From: Gammaproteobacteria bacterium
GTDB lineage: Bacteria; Pseudomonadota; Gammaproteobacteria; SZUA-229
Length of the DNA: 13,412 nucleotides
NCBI GenBank assembly: GCA_026998145.1
Contig: JALTRC010000113.1
Span: 1-13,412, forward strand
Direction of reading: 5' to 3'
Part shown: positions 5,754 through 13,409 of the stretch, piece by piece
How the letters are laid out: each line of letters starts with the position of its first letter
Position numbering within the stretch: the stretch's first letter is position 1
Made by a program: the position numbers and the translations under genes
Notes under the pieces: generated by a model
What the model saw: only the letters and a program-made list of their open reading frames with translations
Told to the model about the DNA's origin: nothing
Database searches by the model: none

Positions 5754-7445
5754 ATGAAAACCATCCATGATGCGGATGCATTATTAATTTATAAAGTTGG
5801 CCCGGTTTATTGCTGCTCCCCTACTTTCTCAGTGGAGGCAGTGATGATGCCGCCAAAACTAAGCCATCCACCGGGAACATCTCGTAGTGTGCCCGGTGTG
5901 TTTCGTTATGTGAATGGCATGGTTAAGGTGGTCGATTTGCGGCAGCGTTTTGGACTGGCTGAAGATCGCTGGCAGCGACCGGGTAAAATTATTGTGGTGG
6001 AAGTGGAGTCGGGGCGTACGGGTTTCTGGGTGGATGAGATTTTAGATGTGACGGAGTTCCCCCAGCAGGGCTGGAAGCCGATTGGCGCCCTGATTCCAAA
6101 GCAGCTGTTTAGTCGCACATTATTAATGAATGATAAAATCCACCTGTATGCGGATTTTGAAAAGCTGGCGCATTTTCAGGAAAGTGGATATTTACGCGAG
6201 CATATTCAGCAGCTACTGCACGAAGAGAAGCCGGCGTCTTCCCATGCAGAAAAAACATCTCAGGATAAGATAAAACATAAAGAAGTGCTTAAAGAGCCAG
6301 AAAGTTCTATTGCGGATAAAACTCAAGAAACAAAAGAATCAAAGTCCTCTCCCTCTCCCTTCAATTCATCACCGGCCATTCGCGCCACTCAATTATCTGT
6401 GGATAATACTGAAAAACAGAGTCATTCGGCCGAACAGTTTAATGTTGCAGAGAAGGCTGAAAATAAAAAAACACAACAGCCAGCAAAGTCGTCGCTACAA
6501 AGTATCAATACAGGGAGAGCAGAAAAAATATCAGCTATGGGGGAAAGGGAGCCGCTTAAATCAGCTGAAGCAGCAAGCAGGGAAGAGATTAAAAAGGCTG
6601 ATAATATCAGTCATTCATTCAAATCAGAGCCGACTGCTTTTTCATCGTCTGTAAAAGATACTGTTCCCCATTATGAAGCCAGGAAAAAACCACCAGAAAA
6701 AATAAAAAATAGCCATGGGTTTGAATGGTTCGCAGGGGTGATGTTGCTGGCCGTTTTATTGGCAGGTGCTTATTTTATTTATCAACCAGTTGATAATGCT
6801 CCCGAGGCAATGGCTGTATATAAAAATAAGGCAGCTGATTCTACTTTGGTAGAGCAGCCTGATAAAAATCTGTTTGAAAGTGTGCCTTTACCAGATAAAG
6901 AAGCTGCTGACAATTCGTCACTGCAAACAGAAACGGGAGTCGATCATGTGTATAAAGCGGAGGATGATGAGGCTGAGTATCAGGCAAAAATAGAAAAAGA
7001 TAATCAGGGCATTACCATTATCTTAACTAAAGGGAGTGATTCCCAAACAGAGATAATACCGGAGCCAGTGGCTGAAGCAGAAGCCGAGGATATTGATCTT
7101 AAAGCGGATATGCCGGTTAAAGATATTCTGTCAGCTAAAAAGGAATCTGTAGATAGTCAGCCATCAGAAATATCTGTGCCTGTTAAAGTTACAGAACCCG
7201 TTGAAGTGGAAGTCGCGAAAGTTGCAACAAAAAATATCGAACCTGTGCTGGCGCAACAGAAAAAACAGCCGCAGCTTATTATTCATATTGTTGTGAAAGG
7301 GGATACGCTTTGGCATATTGCCAAAAAATATGTGCATAACCCGTTTAAGTACGCTGAATTGGCGCGGCTGAGTAAAATTAAAAATCCGGATCTTATTTAT
7401 CCCGGCGACCGGGTGAGAATCATAAAACTGTTTAAAGAGGAATAA
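5754..7445 (+). CDS. CheW-like / transmembrane / LysM fusion protein
   Basis: An unusual 563-residue protein. Residues 8-145 resemble a CheW domain: PGVFRYVNGMVKVVDLRQRF (47-66) matches the CheW core strand and VxDLR motif, KIIVVEVESGRTGFWVDEI follows, and the domain ends with KIHLYADFEKL. CheW domains join chemoreceptors to CheA. Residues 160-322 are a hydrophilic Lys/Ser/Glu linker ending in a basic cluster (ARKKPPEKIK). One membrane segment follows at 325-345, then an acidic linker to about 505 and a C-terminal LysM domain (511-558: HIVVKGDTLWHIAKKY and NPDLIYPGDRVRI), a peptidoglycan-binding fold. The charge pattern puts CheW in the cytoplasm and LysM in the periplasm. No cheA or receptor gene is nearby. 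The ribosome binding site is weak; GGAG lies about 14 bases from the ATG. Domains seen; coupling role inferred. Confidence 0.88.
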   Translation: MKTIHDADALLIYKVGPVYCCSPTFSVEAVMMPPKLSHPPGTSRSVPGVFRYVNGMVKVVDLRQRFGLAEDRWQRPGKIIVVEVESGRTGFWVDEILDVTEFPQQGWKPIGALIPKQLFSRTLLMNDKIHLYADFEKLAHFQESGYLREHIQQLLHEEKPASSHAEKTSQDKIKHKEVLKEPESSIADKTQETKESKSSPSPFNSSPAIRATQLSVDNTEKQSHSAEQFNVAEKAENKKTQQPAKSSLQSINTGRAEKISAMGEREPLKSAEAASREEIKKADNISHSFKSEPTAFSSSVKDTVPHYEARKKPPEKIKNSHGFEWFAGVMLLAVLLAGAYFIYQPVDNAPEAMAVYKNKAADSTLVEQPDKNLFESVPLPDKEAADNSSLQTETGVDHVYKAEDDEAEYQAKIEKDNQGITIILTKGSDSQTEIIPEPVAEAEAEDIDLKADMPVKDILSAKKESVDSQPSEISVPVKVTEPVEVEVAKVATKNIEPVLAQQKKQPQLIIHIVVKGDTLWHIAKKYVHNPFKYAELARLSKIKNPDLIYPGDRVRIIKLFKEE

Positions 7446-7451
7446 GGCTAT

Positions 7452-7478
7452 CTGTTTTACTCACCTAAAGTAAAATAG
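7452..7478. terminator. AT-rich hairpin at a convergent gene end
   Basis: CTGTTTTACT (7452-7461) pairs with AGTAAAATAG (7469-7478) over ten positions, one of them a G-U wobble, around a seven-base loop. It spans the 3' ends of the converging CheW-LysM and kinase genes, which are 11 bases apart. Neither strand shows a following U run, so a bidirectional terminator is possible but not established. Part of it codes for the last kinase residues. Confidence 0.3.
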
Positions 7479-9334
7479 AAAGTGGCCCCATGGCCTTCCT
7501 CTGACTCGGCCCATATTCGGCCATTATGCCGATGGATTATTCGATGGACTGTTGCAAGCCCAATGCCAGTGCCTTCATATTCGGAACCATGCAGGCGCTG
7601 AAAGGCTTTAAACAGTTTGTCTACATACTGCATATCAAAGCCAGTGCCATTATCCTTTACAAAGTAAACCCTGTGGCCGTTCTGGCTGGTCTGGCCAAAT
7701 GTTATTTTAGGTTGTTCAGCTTTGGCTGTGTATTTCCAGGCATTTCCCAGCAGATTTTCCATGGCCAGGTAAATCAGTTTTGGATCACCCTGGATCATAA
7801 TATTGCTTTCAATGTCGATTTCAATTTTCTGGTCAGGATCCAGGTTCTGTAGCTGCTGGAAAACTTTTTCTGTTATCAAACTCAGATTAATGGCCTGGGT
7901 CTGTATTTCATGGCGATTAACTCTGGATAATAAAAGCAGGTCGTCAATAATATCGCCCATGCGGTCAGTGGCGCGTATTATCCGCTCAAGATAATTATTG
8001 GCCGTATCATCCAGCGCATCTTGGTAATCTTCTTTCAGGGCCAGGCTAAAACCGTTTATGCTTCGTAGAGGTGTGCGTAAATCATGGGACACGGAATAAC
8101 TAAAGGCTTCCAGTTCCTGGATGGACTCGTTAAGTTCCTGGGTGCGGGTTTCCACAATGGATTCCAGTCGGGTTTTATACTGTATGAGTTCTTTTTCAAT
8201 CTGCTTTCGCTCGGTTATGTCGGTTGCAATACCGGCAATTGCGTAGATGTGGCCGCTGCTGTCTTTTATCGGAAATCTTACGGTAATATAAGTGTGTATG
8301 CCGTCATCTAATTCTATTCTTTCTTCAAAGTGTATAGGCCTTTTTACAGCCATAGCGCATCGGTCATGGTTGAGAAATTCCTGTGCAAATATTGCAGGGT
8401 GAAGGTCGAAATCGGTCCTGCCAATGACGTCTTGCTGATCTGTTCTAAATATTTTTTCGTAGCGTTGATTCACCAGAAGGTATTTTCCTTCAGTGTCTTT
8501 CATAAAAATAATGGCGTCGCTGTTATCCAGTATCCCGGAAAGTTTCTGTTGCTGATCGATAATTTCATTGTGCGTTTCGTATATGCTTTTGTCAGCATGT
8601 CGCAGGGCCTTTTCAAGGGTTTTAAATTCATCGTGTCTGTGGTCAAGGGAGCTGATATCGAGGTTGCCGCTGCCCATATTCGGCAGGGCATTAATAATAT
8701 CGTTAATAGGGGCAGATATTTTTCTGGCAAAATAGCCGGCAATAAGGATGATAAAAATCAAGATAGCAATCTGCGATATTGCGTAGGTTGTCAGGGCGCG
8801 ATTTCTAAGTGCTTTTAACGGCAGCGTGCTGTAGCTTATTATCATGTATCCAACGATTGAATTGTTGTAGTTAATTGCCGAATACACAAAAAGTTTATTA
8901 TGTTGTTCCATCCACAGTACTTCCAAAGGTCTGTCGGTAATGCTGATGTCGTTTAACAGGGGGTTGGAATAAACGGAGCCGGGCTTGTGTGTTTCTGCCT
9001 GTGTATGGGCCAGTACTCGACCCTCTTTATTTATAACGGCGATCTCGTTAATAATAATTAAATCGAAGTCTTTGTTGGATGCCTGATTGTCCAGATAAAC
9101 CTTGCGAATGCTTGACCATAAAGCGAAGTAGTTTTCATAATGCATATCATTGGCCAGTGTCTGGCCAAGGGTTTTGCTTAGCTGTGTGGCCTGTTGCTCC
9201 ATAAAGTTTTTATAATGACGGTGCTCCTGATAAAAATCAAAAATGGCATAAGTTGAGTTGCTGACAATGCCAACCAGTAAAAGCATGGCCGTAACCTGAC
9301 GGCTAAAAGATTTTTCAAGCCATTTGCGTATCAT
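7457..9334 (-). CDS. PAS-containing membrane sensor histidine kinase
   Basis: A 625-residue kinase with all expected parts. TM1 is at about 13-33, a periplasmic sensor region of about 150 residues follows, TM2 is at about 183-203 and a HAMP-like linker runs to about 255. A PAS domain covers about 263-375 and ends in the usual DITERKQIE. A coiled stretch leads to the HisKA box SYSVSHDLRTPLRS with phospho-acceptor His417. The ATPase domain shows the N box ENLLGNAWKYT (526-536), G1 DNGTGFD (561-567) and G2 GTGIGLATV (588-596). No receiver domain is fused. The start codon overlaps the stop of the upstream binding-protein gene as ATGA, so the two are translationally coupled and the binding protein is a likely ligand donor for the periplasmic domain. 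No response regulator adjoins it. Confidence 0.95.
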   Translation of the reverse strand: MIRKWLEKSFSRQVTAMLLLVGIVSNSTYAIFDFYQEHRHYKNFMEQQATQLSKTLGQTLANDMHYENYFALWSSIRKVYLDNQASNKDFDLIIINEIAVINKEGRVLAHTQAETHKPGSVYSNPLLNDISITDRPLEVLWMEQHNKLFVYSAINYNNSIVGYMIISYSTLPLKALRNRALTTYAISQIAILIFIILIAGYFARKISAPINDIINALPNMGSGNLDISSLDHRHDEFKTLEKALRHADKSIYETHNEIIDQQQKLSGILDNSDAIIFMKDTEGKYLLVNQRYEKIFRTDQQDVIGRTDFDLHPAIFAQEFLNHDRCAMAVKRPIHFEERIELDDGIHTYITVRFPIKDSSGHIYAIAGIATDITERKQIEKELIQYKTRLESIVETRTQELNESIQELEAFSYSVSHDLRTPLRSINGFSLALKEDYQDALDDTANNYLERIIRATDRMGDIIDDLLLLSRVNRHEIQTQAINLSLITEKVFQQLQNLDPDQKIEIDIESNIMIQGDPKLIYLAMENLLGNAWKYTAKAEQPKITFGQTSQNGHRVYFVKDNGTGFDMQYVDKLFKAFQRLHGSEYEGTGIGLATVHRIIHRHNGRIWAESEEGHGATFYFTLGE

Positions 9335-10197
9335 TCCTGGGGAGTCTTCTCGTTAAGGCTGTCCAGCATTTGCTGGATAGGTTGATAAAAACTAACGGGC
9401 TTATTGACAAAACCATCCAGTCCCAGATTTTTTAGAATTTTCTGGCCCTGTGTATCCTGTTTCATATTAACAAGAATATTGCGGATTTTTTCAAGGCTGG
9501 CCGGGGTGATGTTTTTACCCGCCACAATAGGCGTAAAAGGGAAGGGGCCGCTACGTTCGATCTCATGTAGTTTATTCAGCGTGCCGGGAAATTTTTCTGT
9601 GTATTGTGTCCATATATATTCATCAATGGCAGCCACATCAGCCAGCCCGTTAAGGAGGGCAATAATACTGTTTTCATGGTTGCCGGTATTTATCATCAGG
9701 CTGAAATGTTTTTTAATGTCTATACCCTGCTGTTTTAATAATACGGCAGGTGCGATATAGCCGGAATTGGAGCGAGGATCTGAATAGGCAAAGATTTTGC
9801 CTTTGAAATCAGCCAGCTTCTGCTCTTTGTTTTTAACGGATGTAATAATTAAACTATGGTAAAGGGGCTTTTTATGGAACAGGGGCACGCTAATGAGTTG
9901 TTGTTTGTCCTGTTTATGATCTTCCACAAAAGGTGCGCCACAGGTCCAGCCGATGGAAACCGGCTTCTGTCGCATAATGCTGGATAGTTTGCTGTAATTG
10001 CTGGCGTAGTAAATTTTAAAATTGATACCACTTTTCTGCATCAGGTAATCAACAAAATGACGAATATCTTTGCCGCCACTGCTATCACTAACAACGCCAC
10101 TAACAACGAAGGGAATATCGCCGGGGTGATTAGCATAGCTGGCGCTGGTGTACAGAAAAAGCAGGATTACATAAGTAACGAGATGTCGTATCAGCAT
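9331..10197 (-). CDS. PhnD-like periplasmic substrate-binding protein
   Basis: A type II periplasmic binding protein of the PhnD/SsuA/transferrin superfamily. From ATG 10197 it has 288 residues with a clear signal peptide (hydrophobic VTYVILLFLYTSA, cut after SYA at about residue 22). Family features include IGWTCGAPFVED (82-93), the ligand-loop block SDPRSNSGYIAP (139-150) and a GNHENSIIALLNGLADVAAID stretch beginning at 172. Phosphonate or phosphite binding is known for PhnD, but many relatives bind other oxyanions or small molecules, so the ligand is open. There is no ABC permease or ATPase beside it; instead it overlaps a sensor kinase by 4 bases, which suggests a sensory rather than a transport role. 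A longer reading from TTG 10236 is rejected because that codon touches the -10 box; TGGA lies 6 bases before ATG 10197. Confidence 0.88.
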   Translation of the reverse strand: MLIRHLVTYVILLFLYTSASYANHPGDIPFVVSGVVSDSSGGKDIRHFVDYLMQKSGINFKIYYASNYSKLSSIMRQKPVSIGWTCGAPFVEDHKQDKQQLISVPLFHKKPLYHSLIITSVKNKEQKLADFKGKIFAYSDPRSNSGYIAPAVLLKQQGIDIKKHFSLMINTGNHENSIIALLNGLADVAAIDEYIWTQYTEKFPGTLNKLHEIERSGPFPFTPIVAGKNITPASLEKIRNILVNMKQDTQGQKILKNLGLDGFVNKPVSFYQPIQQMLDSLNEKTPQE

Positions 10198-10235
10198 TTT
10201 TAGTCCATTATTTAGAATCAGGCGGCCCGTTGGCA

Positions 10236-10241
10236 AGTATA
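10236..10241 (-). promoter_or_regulatory. Candidate -10 box for the binding-protein/kinase operon
   Basis: Minus-strand TATACT (10241-10236) lies about 40 bases before the preferred ATG at 10197. No convincing -35 is found at 16-18 bases, so an activator may be needed, or the call may be wrong. Confidence 0.4.
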
Positions 10242-10332
10242 GTCTAATCAGCAGGAATGATGATGGGGGCTGCTCATCAGGCTTTTTCCGGTGAAATGCC
10301 GAAATGCTGCATCATTATTGGCTAATGTCCTG

Positions 10333-10345
10333 TATAATCTGCGCC
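10333..10345 (+). promoter_or_regulatory. typA -10 box and discriminator
   Basis: TATAAT (10333-10338) is a perfect -10, followed directly by CTGCGCC (10339-10345). The -35 region is poor. Transcription would start close to 10345, giving a leader of about 30 bases. A GC-rich discriminator is typical of growth-rate and ppGpp-responsive promoters. Confidence 0.6.
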
Positions 10346-10375
10346 CCTTATTGTATTTGACCCCCGGCCAGAACC

Positions 10376-12190
10376 ATGAAATTACGTAATATCGCCATCA
10401 TCGCCCATGTTGACCATGGCAAAACCACCCTTGTTGACGAGCTTTTAAAGCAGTCCGGTACGATTGAAAGTCGTGGCGAGCTGGAAACCTGTGTGATGGA
10501 TTCCAATGACCAGGAAAAAGAGCGTGGTATTACGATTCTGTCTAAAAACACCGCCATTAAATGGAATGACTATCGCATCAATATCGTCGATACACCGGGA
10601 CACGCCGATTTTGGTGGTGAAGTTGAGCGGGTGCTATCCATGGTGGACTCGGTGCTGCTGCTGGTGGATGCTCAGGAAGGCCCCATGCCGCAAACCCGTT
10701 TTGTAACGCAAAAAGCGTTTGATATGGGTTTTAAGCCGATTGTGGTGATTAACAAGGTAGACAAGCCGGCGGCGCGGGTTGACTGGGCGCTGGATCAGAC
10801 CTTTGAATTATTTGACCGTCTCGGCGCCACCGATGAGCAGCTGGACTTCCCGGTTATTTATGCCTCGGGTCTGGGCGGTTTTGCCAGCCTGGATGATACG
10901 GCCCGCGATGGGGATATGGTGCCATTGCTGGATGCTATTATCGAGCATGTGCCGGCACCGGATGTTGACCCGGATGCGCCTTTCCAGATGCAGGTGAGTT
11001 CACTGGATTACAACAGCTATGTGGGCGTTATCGGTATTGGCCGCATCAAGCAGGGCAGGATCAAAAAAGGCCAGCCATTGACGCTGATCGACCGGGAAGG
11101 CAATGAGCGCGGCAATCTGCGTATGCAGCAAATCCAGGGTTTCCATGGTCTGGAGCGTGTTGAAGTGGAAGAAGCCAGCGCCGGTGACATTATCTGTTTC
11201 AGTGGAATTGATAAGCTGAATATCTCCGATACCCTGTGTGACCCTGCCAGTGTTGAAGCCCTGCCACCTTTATCGGTGGATGAGCCTACCCTGAGCATGA
11301 CTTTCCAGGTCAATAACGGCCCGCTGGCGGGTCAGGATGGCAAGTTTGTTACCACCCGTAATATTTCCGACCGTCTGGAACAGGAGCTGATTCATAATGT
11401 GGCGCTGCGGGTAGAGCCGGGTGAAACACCGGACAAATTTCGTGTATCCGGCCGGGGTGAGCTGCACCTGTCCGTATTAATTGAATCCATGCGCCGGGAA
11501 GGTTTCGAGCTGTGTGTGGGCCGCCCGGAAGTGATTATCAAGGAAATCGATGGTGAGCTGTGTGAGCCTTATGAAGAGCTGACCGTGGACATCCCCGATG
11601 AGTCTCAGGGTACAGTGATGGAAAAACTGGGTATTCGCAAGGGTGAGCTGAAAGACATGGTGCCGGATGGTAAAGGCCGTGTGCGTCTGGATTATGTGAT
11701 TCCATCTCGCGGCCTGATTGGTTTTCGCACCGAGTTTCTGACGGCAACAGCTGGTAATGGCCTGATTTACAATAACTTTTCCCATTATGGCCCGCAGGTT
11801 AAAGACAAGATCGGCCAGCGCAGCAAGGGTGTACTGATTTCCAATGGCGCAGGGGATGCGGCCGGTTATTCGATCTTCAACCTGCAGGAACGGGGTCAGA
11901 TGTTTATCGGCCATGGTGACACCGTATACGAAGGTATGCTGGTGGGCATACATGCCCGTGATAATGATCTGGTGGTGAACCCATTAAAGGGCAAGCAGCT
12001 GACCAATGTACGTGCCTCAGGCACGGATGAAGCCTTAACCCTGACGCCGCCCATTCGCATGACGCTGGAGCAGGCGCTGGAATTCATTGATGATGATGAG
12101 CTGGTAGAAGTCACGCCCCATCATATTCGCACCCGCAAGAAACTGCTGACAGAAAATGAGCGTAAGCGCGCTTCTCGCGGCCCTAAATAA
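10376..12190 (+). CDS. typA: Translational GTPase TypA/BipA
   Basis: TypA (BipA) is a ribosome-associated GTPase of the EF-G/LepA group that helps 50S subunit assembly and adaptation to cold and stress. The 604-residue length is typical. G motifs are all intact: G1 AHVDHGKT (10-17), the switch I sequence RGITI (50-54), G3 DTPGH (72-76), G4 NKVD (126-129) and a G5-like YASG at about 163. Further on come the beta-barrel domain 2, the EF-G-like domains III and V (RVSGRGELHLSVLIESMRREG), and the TypA-specific C-terminal domain with NGAGDAAGYSIFNLQERGQM. No strong Shine-Dalgarno precedes the ATG at 10376. It is divergent from the binding-protein gene and followed by a strong hairpin. Confidence 0.98.
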   Translation: MKLRNIAIIAHVDHGKTTLVDELLKQSGTIESRGELETCVMDSNDQEKERGITILSKNTAIKWNDYRINIVDTPGHADFGGEVERVLSMVDSVLLLVDAQEGPMPQTRFVTQKAFDMGFKPIVVINKVDKPAARVDWALDQTFELFDRLGATDEQLDFPVIYASGLGGFASLDDTARDGDMVPLLDAIIEHVPAPDVDPDAPFQMQVSSLDYNSYVGVIGIGRIKQGRIKKGQPLTLIDREGNERGNLRMQQIQGFHGLERVEVEEASAGDIICFSGIDKLNISDTLCDPASVEALPPLSVDEPTLSMTFQVNNGPLAGQDGKFVTTRNISDRLEQELIHNVALRVEPGETPDKFRVSGRGELHLSVLIESMRREGFELCVGRPEVIIKEIDGELCEPYEELTVDIPDESQGTVMEKLGIRKGELKDMVPDGKGRVRLDYVIPSRGLIGFRTEFLTATAGNGLIYNNFSHYGPQVKDKIGQRSKGVLISNGAGDAAGYSIFNLQERGQMFIGHGDTVYEGMLVGIHARDNDLVVNPLKGKQLTNVRASGTDEALTLTPPIRMTLEQALEFIDDDELVEVTPHHIRTRKKLLTENERKRASRGPK

Positions 12191-12215
12191 GCAGAATCCT
12201 TAAAAATCATTGCCT

Positions 12216-12246
12216 TAGCCGATTGCAATAATGCTGCAATCGGCTA
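12216..12246 (+). terminator. Strong hairpin after typA, probable terminator
   Basis: TAGCCGATTGCA (12216-12227) and TGCAATCGGCTA (12235-12246) are perfect complements, giving a 12-base-pair stem with a seven-base loop 26 bases after the typA stop. The tail CCCTTTACTG has only a short T run, so termination may be partial, with read-through into the response-regulator gene. Confidence 0.65.
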
Positions 12247-12276
12247 CCCTTTACTGAGCAAAAGGGCGTAAAGGGG
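12247..12276 (+). promoter_or_regulatory. Possible alternative leader hairpins over the regulator's ribosome binding site
   Basis: CCCTTTAC (12247-12254) can pair in two exclusive ways: its first six bases with AAAGGG (12261-12266), or all eight with GTAAAGGG (12268-12275). The second pairing buries the ribosome binding site AAGGGG (12271-12276) of the GTG-started gene at 12282; the first frees it. The complementarity is seen directly; regulation is inferred. Confidence 0.35.
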
Positions 12277-12281
12277 TCAAT

Positions 12282-13409
12282 GTGGCTGAACAGTCTTCAC
12301 CATCACAGGTTTTAGTTGTTGATGATTCAAAAGTAATCCGGCGAGCAGCCAGCAAAATTCTGGATAAGGATTTTGATGTAGAAGAAGCGGTTGATGGAGA
12401 GGACGCCTGGGAAATTCTGCAACACAATAAAAATATTTCGGTTGTCTTTACCGACCTGGGTATGCCCAATCTGGATGGCTATGGCCTGCTGGAAAAAATC
12501 CGTGGCTCGGAAGATCGTGAAATAGCCAATTTGCCGGTGATTATTATTACCGGCGCCGAAGCCTCTGAAGGTGCCCGTGAAGAAGTGCTGGAGATGGGGG
12601 CAACCGACTTTATCTCCAAACCCTTTGATTCCATCAGCCTAAGATCCCGCGCCGCCGCCTATATCAATTATCGTGAAGAAGTCCGTGCACTGGAAAAAGT
12701 CAGTGTCACCGATAAATTAACCGGCCTGTCCACCGAAGCCGCTTTCCAGAAACAGGCGGAAAAGTCCATTGCCTATGCCCAGCGTCATTGCACTGCCATG
12801 ACCGTGGTGCGTTTCGATATCGACCACTTCTCCGAGCTGTTTGTCAAACATGGCAAGGCAATTGCCGAACAGATACTGGCCAAGGTGTCATCCTTTATTC
12901 GTGAAGCCATGCGCAAGGAGGATACCGCAGCGCGATTAGGTGTGGCCAAATTTGCCCTGTTATTACCCAGCTCCGATCTGCTTGGGGCAACCCATGTGGT
13001 GACCCGTATTTGCCAGCGGGTGAGTCGTTTAAAACTGAAGCTGGGGCAGGAGGTTTTTCAGATCAGTTTTAGTGCGGGCATAACCACGCTGACGGCCGGT
13101 GATGAATGTGATCTTGACTGTTTGCTGGAAAAAGCCGAATCCGCTCTCAAGCAGGCGATTGATGAAGGGGGTAATAAAATTATCCGTTATGAAACCGGTG
13201 AAGTGGTTACGCGACAGCCACCACTGGAACAGGTAGAGGTCAGTATTGATGCCATGCTGACACAGGTGGCCAAGGAGCCGCCAGAAGTCAGCAATGATGA
13301 GCTGGCCTCTGCAATGATTAAATTATTGCCGCTGATTTCCCAGGCGGATAAAAATCTCAAGCTGGGTTTAAGTAAAGTTATTGTGCATCTGAAAAACCGC
13401 CTGAAATAA
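12282..13409 (+). CDS. Response regulator with degenerate GGDEF domain
   Basis: A 375-residue protein. The receiver domain (about 8-125) keeps all key residues: D14, D15, phospho-acceptor D58 in FTDLGMP, T90 and K113 in SKP. After a linker, DKLTGLSTEAAF (144-155) opens a GGDEF fold, but the signature is GVAKF (220-224) instead of GGDEF, and the substrate-binding FKxxND region reads FSELFV, so cyclase activity should be lost. RKED (211-214) lies exactly five residues before that signature, the position of the inhibitory RxxD site that binds cyclic-di-GMP. A further 65 residues form an extra helical C-terminus. The gene starts with GTG 12282, with AAGGGG 5 bases upstream. It is probably a phospho-regulated cyclic-di-GMP receptor (inference). 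It may be the partner of the orphan kinase at 7457-9334, but nothing proves this. Confidence 0.92.
   Translation: MAEQSSPSQVLVVDDSKVIRRAASKILDKDFDVEEAVDGEDAWEILQHNKNISVVFTDLGMPNLDGYGLLEKIRGSEDREIANLPVIIITGAEASEGAREEVLEMGATDFISKPFDSISLRSRAAAYINYREEVRALEKVSVTDKLTGLSTEAAFQKQAEKSIAYAQRHCTAMTVVRFDIDHFSELFVKHGKAIAEQILAKVSSFIREAMRKEDTAARLGVAKFALLLPSSDLLGATHVVTRICQRVSRLKLKLGQEVFQISFSAGITTLTAGDECDLDCLLEKAESALKQAIDEGGNKIIRYETGEVVTRQPPLEQVEVSIDAMLTQVAKEPPEVSNDELASAMIKLLPLISQADKNLKLGLSKVIVHLKNRLK

Noticed and set aside
8330..8818. 162-residue open frame antisense to the histidine kinase
   Set aside because: It is opposite the PAS/TM2 region of an intact kinase, with no ribosome binding site or domain; a shadow frame.
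10198..10236. N-terminal extension of the PhnD-like protein from TTG 10236
   Set aside because: It overlaps the TATACT -10 box and would bury the signal peptide behind 13 extra residues; ATG 10197 gives a normal signal peptide.
10258..10279. Terminator formed by TGATGA-N10-TCATCA
   Set aside because: It lies in a divergent promoter spacer where no gene ends; the stem is six base pairs and AT-rich.
11477..11953. 158-residue open frame antisense to typA
   Set aside because: It lies wholly within the strongly conserved typA gene, has no recognisable domain and looks like a codon-bias shadow.
12282..13409. Active diguanylate cyclase
   Set aside because: The GGDEF signature is GVAKF and the substrate-binding Asn/Asp positions are also replaced.
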